Assembly: GCF_045679555.1 (NCBI RefSeq)
Contig: NC_092100.1
Span: 33,109,106-33,173,105 of the forward strand
DNA length: 64,000 bases
Origin: Salvelinus alpinus
Taxonomy: Eukaryota > Chordata > Actinopteri > Salmoniformes > Salmonidae
Direction: 5' to 3'
Shown: positions 59,790-64,000 of the stretch, in pieces
Layout: each line of letters starts with the position of its first letter
Position numbering within the stretch: the first letter of the stretch is position 1
Position numbers and translations under genes: made by a program
The notes under the pieces: generated by a model
What the model saw: only the letters and a program-made list of their open reading frames with translations
Told to the model about the DNA's origin: nothing
Database searches by the model: none

Positions 59790-61492
59790 CTGGAACACAC
59801 AGAGCACGGCCAGTCAGCCAGTCAGCCAGTGCCACCCGTAAATCACTGCCCTGCACCCCTCCCACCTATAAATCTGCCACTAAAACAACACACAAACACC
59901 CATTAGGAGGAGAACTGGAGGGCACAGCATCCCACCACACAATTACAGGCTATAAAACACAATGATGGGATGTTTTGCTCTTCCTTTGTACTGCAGGTCA
60001 TTTCCAAGCTGTTGTGAAATGGGGGCAACAAGAAATCGTAATGTGAAATATCTTCTTGATGAGAAATATCTTGACTTCATTATCAAAAGATATAGGCTTT
60101 TATGTTTAACCCGGTAACATCTCCAACTGTGTGAGTGTCACAGATATTGAAGCCAACACCAGACCATATCCCTGTGGATGTGCACTGTGCAGCTTAGGTT
60201 GAGAGGGCATGCACTGCGTAGGGGTGGGGGGGAAGGGTGAACAGACCTCCACTGTAGCCTTGCCACCACCACTAAGAAATGAGCAATACCATTAATGGAG
60301 TTCTCACCCGGCTGACATCCTGCTCCCCCTTACCATTGGCCATCAATCACACAATTACATCCGGCCCACCAATATTAAAACCAAATCACGTCCAGCCTAG
60401 TTTGATTAGAGCGGGAACTGGTCCAAAGGAAGGGGTCCTGGCCTAATGCTCAGGGCATCTCCCCAGAGCCTGGGAAGGCCATCAGCACTTCTCTGAAAAC
60501 TGGGGGGGGGGGTCACCACAGTAAATCCTGTCTGGAAAAACACCCCACTGCTTTACAGGTACAGAGACCCAGGCTGGGTCTCAGCTGAAATAGGAACCAG
60601 AAGGGCAGGGTGAGGTCCCCTGGCCACAGTGACATAAATTCAGAGGATTTACAAGATTTGGAGAATACACTTAACAATACTCTTCCAATGCATTCTCTCT
60701 TTGATAATGCACTTTAAGGTTTAAGGGTAGGATAAACAAAGCGATAATTCACTGCTTTTATAATTTCAAGGTGAAGCTCCTCAAAGCTCTGTTCTACAGC
60801 AGCATTCAAAGGGCCACAGGCGATGCCTCTTCCTATTAATGTCTGTAAATATTCTTTACTGACCAGCTAAAACAAAAAGAGGCTTTTTAGGGGAGTTAAG
60901 TTCTCCACTGGCACGCAACTAAAGCAAATTCTCAATGAGGTTAACAAAGATGAACTCAAACATGCAGGTTCACGAGGAAGATACCGAAATACCCTGTATT
61001 TTCACTTTGTCATGTAATGCAAGAATCTAACGTTAACTCCACTGTACAGAAGGAAAAAAGGGGAAGATCTGATTGTTTTCAAAATGGAGCTGCTTATTTA
61101 AATTTTAGAAGCTAGCTGCAGGACTTCGACAAGATCCTAGATCACCGAATCAATCTTCACCGTTGCAACACTGCCGGAGGAGGAACAGCTAGAGAAGAAG
61201 GTCATACATTTGATTATGAGATCCCAGGTAAAGGAATCTTTCATTAGAATATTGAAAAACACACCTCAGAAACACTGCAGACTAACAATTTGTTGTTGCA
61301 GGGCCTGCTTTTGGACATCATAATCCTGAACTTTCATAGGTTTCAGAAGCCAGTGTCTGTGTTGGGGCCGATGCTCTAAGGACTCAACCTACAAACCATA
61401 CAGCAATCTCATAATCCTCCACTACGCAGTGTTCCATCCTCAGCTGCCTAAACAAATTGTCCACACTCAAGTGCCCTCTGCAGGGAGGCATA
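59790..61492. other. scaper intron, no gene seen
   Basis: Unique-looking intron with a short G run near 60505-60513. No exon or repeat ends recognised. Confidence 0.5.
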
Positions 61493-62810
61493 CAGTGCCT
61501 TCAGAAAGTATTCATACCCCTTGACTTATTCCACATTATGTTGTATTATAGCCTGAAATCAAAATAGATTAAATGTTTTTTTCCCTCACCCATCTACAAA
61601 CAACAGCCCATAATGACAAAGTGAAAACGTTTTCATATTTATTGAAAATAAAATACGGAAATATCTCAGTCACACAAGTATTCACACCCCTTAGTCAATA
61701 CATGTTAGAATCACCTTTGGCAGTGATTACAACTGTGTCTTTCTGGGTAAGTCACTAAAGCGCTTTGCACACCTGGATTGTACAATATTTGCACATTATT
61801 CTTTAAATTCTTCAAGCTCTGTCAAATTGGTTGATAATTGCTAGACATCCATTTTGAAGTCTTGCCATAGATCTTCAAGCTGATTTGAGTCAAAACTGTA
61901 ACTAGGCCACTCATGAACATTCAATGTTGTCTTGGTAAGCAACTCCATTGTATATTTGGCCTTGTGTTTAAGGTTATTGTCCTGCTGAAATGTGAATTTG
62001 TCTCCAAGTGTCTGTTGGAAAGTTGGACTGAACCAGGTTTTCCTCTAGGATTTTGCCTGTGCTTAGCTCTAATCCTTTATTTTTATCCTAAAAAACTCCA
62101 TAGTCCTTACCGATGACATTCTTACCCATAACATGATGCGGCCACTACCATGCTTGAAAATATGATGATTGGTACTCAGTGATGTGTTGATTTACCCCAA
62201 GCATAATGCTTTGTATTCAGGACATAAAGTACATTAATTTGCCACATTTTTGCAGTTTCACTTCAGTGCCTTATTGCAAACAGGATGTTTTGGCATATTT
62301 TTTTTTCTGTACAGGCTTCCCTCTTAATTAATACCGTCGCCATGCTCAAAGGAATATTCAATGTTTGTTTATAGACTTTTTTTACGCATCTACCAAAAAG
62401 GTGCCCTTCTTTGCAAGGCATTGGAAAACCTCCCTGGTCTTTGTGGTTGAATGTGTTTGAGATTTACTGTGGGACCTTACATATAATTGTATGTGTGGGA
62501 TACAGAGATGAGGTAGTCATTCAAAAATCATGTTAAAACACTATTCTTGAGTTCATTCACATTATTAGGTGAATTGTTAAGCACATTTCTCCTCCTGAAT
62601 TTATTTACGCTTGCCATAACAAAGGGGATGAATACTAACTTAACTGTTAACTAATTTGTAAAAATGTCTAAAAACATAATTCCACATTGACATTATGGGG
62701 TATTGTGTGTAGCCCAGTGACACATAATCTCAATTTAATCAATTTCAAATTCAGTCTGTAACAACAAAATGTGGAAAAAGTCAAGGGGTGTGAATACTTT
62801 GAAGGCACTG
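61493..62810 (-). mobile_element. Tc1/mariner copy M
   Basis: Ends CAGTGCCTTCAGAAAGTATT and ...ACTTTGAAGGCACTG with TA at 61491-61492 and 62811-62812; 1318 bases. Same family as copies C and H. The minus-strand transposase is heavily broken (a GGG...IMLW-like stretch opposite 62130-62160). Confidence 0.9.
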
Positions 62811-64000
62811 TAAAACAAGGCCAGCTGGCAGCCACAGACCAGAGGTTACCTAGTCCTACAGAAACCAAGTCTATAAGCAACTTTCCAGGACTCTGTAGGC
62901 ATCACCCCAGGTGAAGAGCAATAACAGTGCCCCACATGGTGTTCCTGTCCACTGGAAGTATCTATTCAAACCCTGACATCATAAAAAAGGTCCAGCAAGC
63001 GTCTGTCTGAAGCCATGAATCAAGCCGCAGTTTAACACAGACCCGTAAAGCTCAAGTGCCTGGTGGTTCTGGTCTGTCTTAACTACAGAGATCTGCCTTT
63101 TCAAACAGGCATGCTCCTTTATGACTCGCCATTACATAACCACTTTGCTGTCCACTGACAACAGAGAGTGTGTAAAGTTAATGTTCTGAAACGCAAACAA
63201 AACCTTGGGAGAGCCCAAGTTGAAGCGGAAACCAGGCGGTATGGACTATCCAAATAAAGTGTTACCAAAAATAGCTAGCAAGCTAGATTTGACAACTTCT
63301 AAGAGTCAGAGTGAACCTGTACTGTAATTCCAGCACATTAAACATTTTACATTTGAGATTCCTCCACACATAGGAAGACTATCGTGGATGAGTGGACAGT
63401 GGAGTAGCCTCTTTTCTGCATACCGTCTAGACAGACCCAGACACCTCAGCTAGAGGACCCATGTCAGCCTTCAAAACAGGGCCACAAACCTGAAGCTCTT
63501 GCCCACAACACAAGTCAGACCCTCTGCCAAACCTCCCTCTACACACTGGAGTTACCCTAGTGAAGGAACGGCCCTACTGATAAGAGAGAGGGGCAGATGA
63601 TGTTAGAGGACACAGAGTTTTTTCAGGAAGACAAGCTACTGCTGAATGGGACTCTTAACAACTAGCTACCACCTGATTGAGACGATGTAAATTGTCAACT
63701 GATAATCAGATGTCGACATAGACATTGACTTAAGATATACCCTGGGAAAGAAGAGAAGATCCCACCATGGCTTTTAAGAGACAGGCCAAGGGTATTCATC
63801 TCCGATAAACCATATAAAACACAGTGTTTGCCAAATAACTTGTAATTATTCTAGATTTATCTGCCTAATAACCTTGTCAACTTACTCTAGATCTTACAGC
63901 AGATGATGCCGTTCTGAAACTGCCAGGAGCCACAATCAAAATGAGTCATTCTGCAAATACAATCTCTTTAAAAAGATATGGAAGGTTTATGGGGAAAATG
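62811..64000. other. scaper intron to window edge, nothing seen
   Basis: No open frame with a domain, no clear repeat ends. Confidence 0.5.

Overview
The window is vertebrate nuclear DNA, almost certainly from a salmonid fish. Genes are split into short exons with GT/AG introns. The intervening DNA is crowded with Tc1/mariner copies, two non-LTR retrotransposon families, hAT-like and LTR-like pieces, and two SINEs with the arrangement of the salmonid HpaI family. Species and chromosome cannot be read from the sequence.

Four protein genes can be traced exon by exon: tmem266 (+, 11.4-23.0 kb, N-terminal exons not found), etfa (-, 26.2-40.0 kb), isl2 (+, 47.2-50.5 kb, all six exons intact, 358 codons) and the 3' end of scaper (-, 54.2 kb to beyond the right edge). 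The same four genes cluster on human 15q24, so this is an ancestral vertebrate block. The etfa copy looks dead or dying: it has an in-frame TAG, two exons each one base short by splice-phase arithmetic, and one coding exon that cannot be found. A degenerate ohnolog left by the salmonid genome duplication is the simplest reading, but this is inference.

Layout. 1-0.2 kb: edge of a LINE fragment. 1.0-2.5 kb: hAT-like element with 8-bp target duplications. 2.5-6.8 kb: nearly complete LINE whose 1049-codon ORF carries a 2A-type D-V-E-V-N-P-G-P motif ahead of endonuclease and reverse transcriptase. 7.7-8.7 kb: a repeat leading into a GGAT microsatellite, then a LINE tail. 10.4-11.3 kb: solo-LTR-like and hAT-like short elements. 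11.4-23.4 kb: tmem266, with a 65-bp minisatellite, a Tc1 copy, a 2-kb LINE and a foldback element in its introns. 23.4-25.3 kb: nested Tc1 copies between the convergent tmem266 and etfa. 26-40 kb: etfa, with four Tc1 families in its introns, one having Sleeping Beauty-type IR/DR ends. 40-47 kb: intergenic, dominated by SINE pieces, a Tc1 containing both a SINE and a LINE, and older repeats. 47-50.5 kb: isl2. 50.5-54 kb: quiet intergenic DNA. 54-64 kb: scaper 3' exons and introns, with a long hairpin element split by a Tc1 and two further Tc1 copies.

The four genes are not an operon or pathway. They are linked by conserved synteny only. TMEM266 is a voltage-sensor membrane protein, ETFA is half of the mitochondrial electron-transfer flavoprotein, ISL2 is a LIM-homeodomain factor of neuronal subtypes, and SCAPER is an ER/cytosolic cyclin A- and translation-linked protein.
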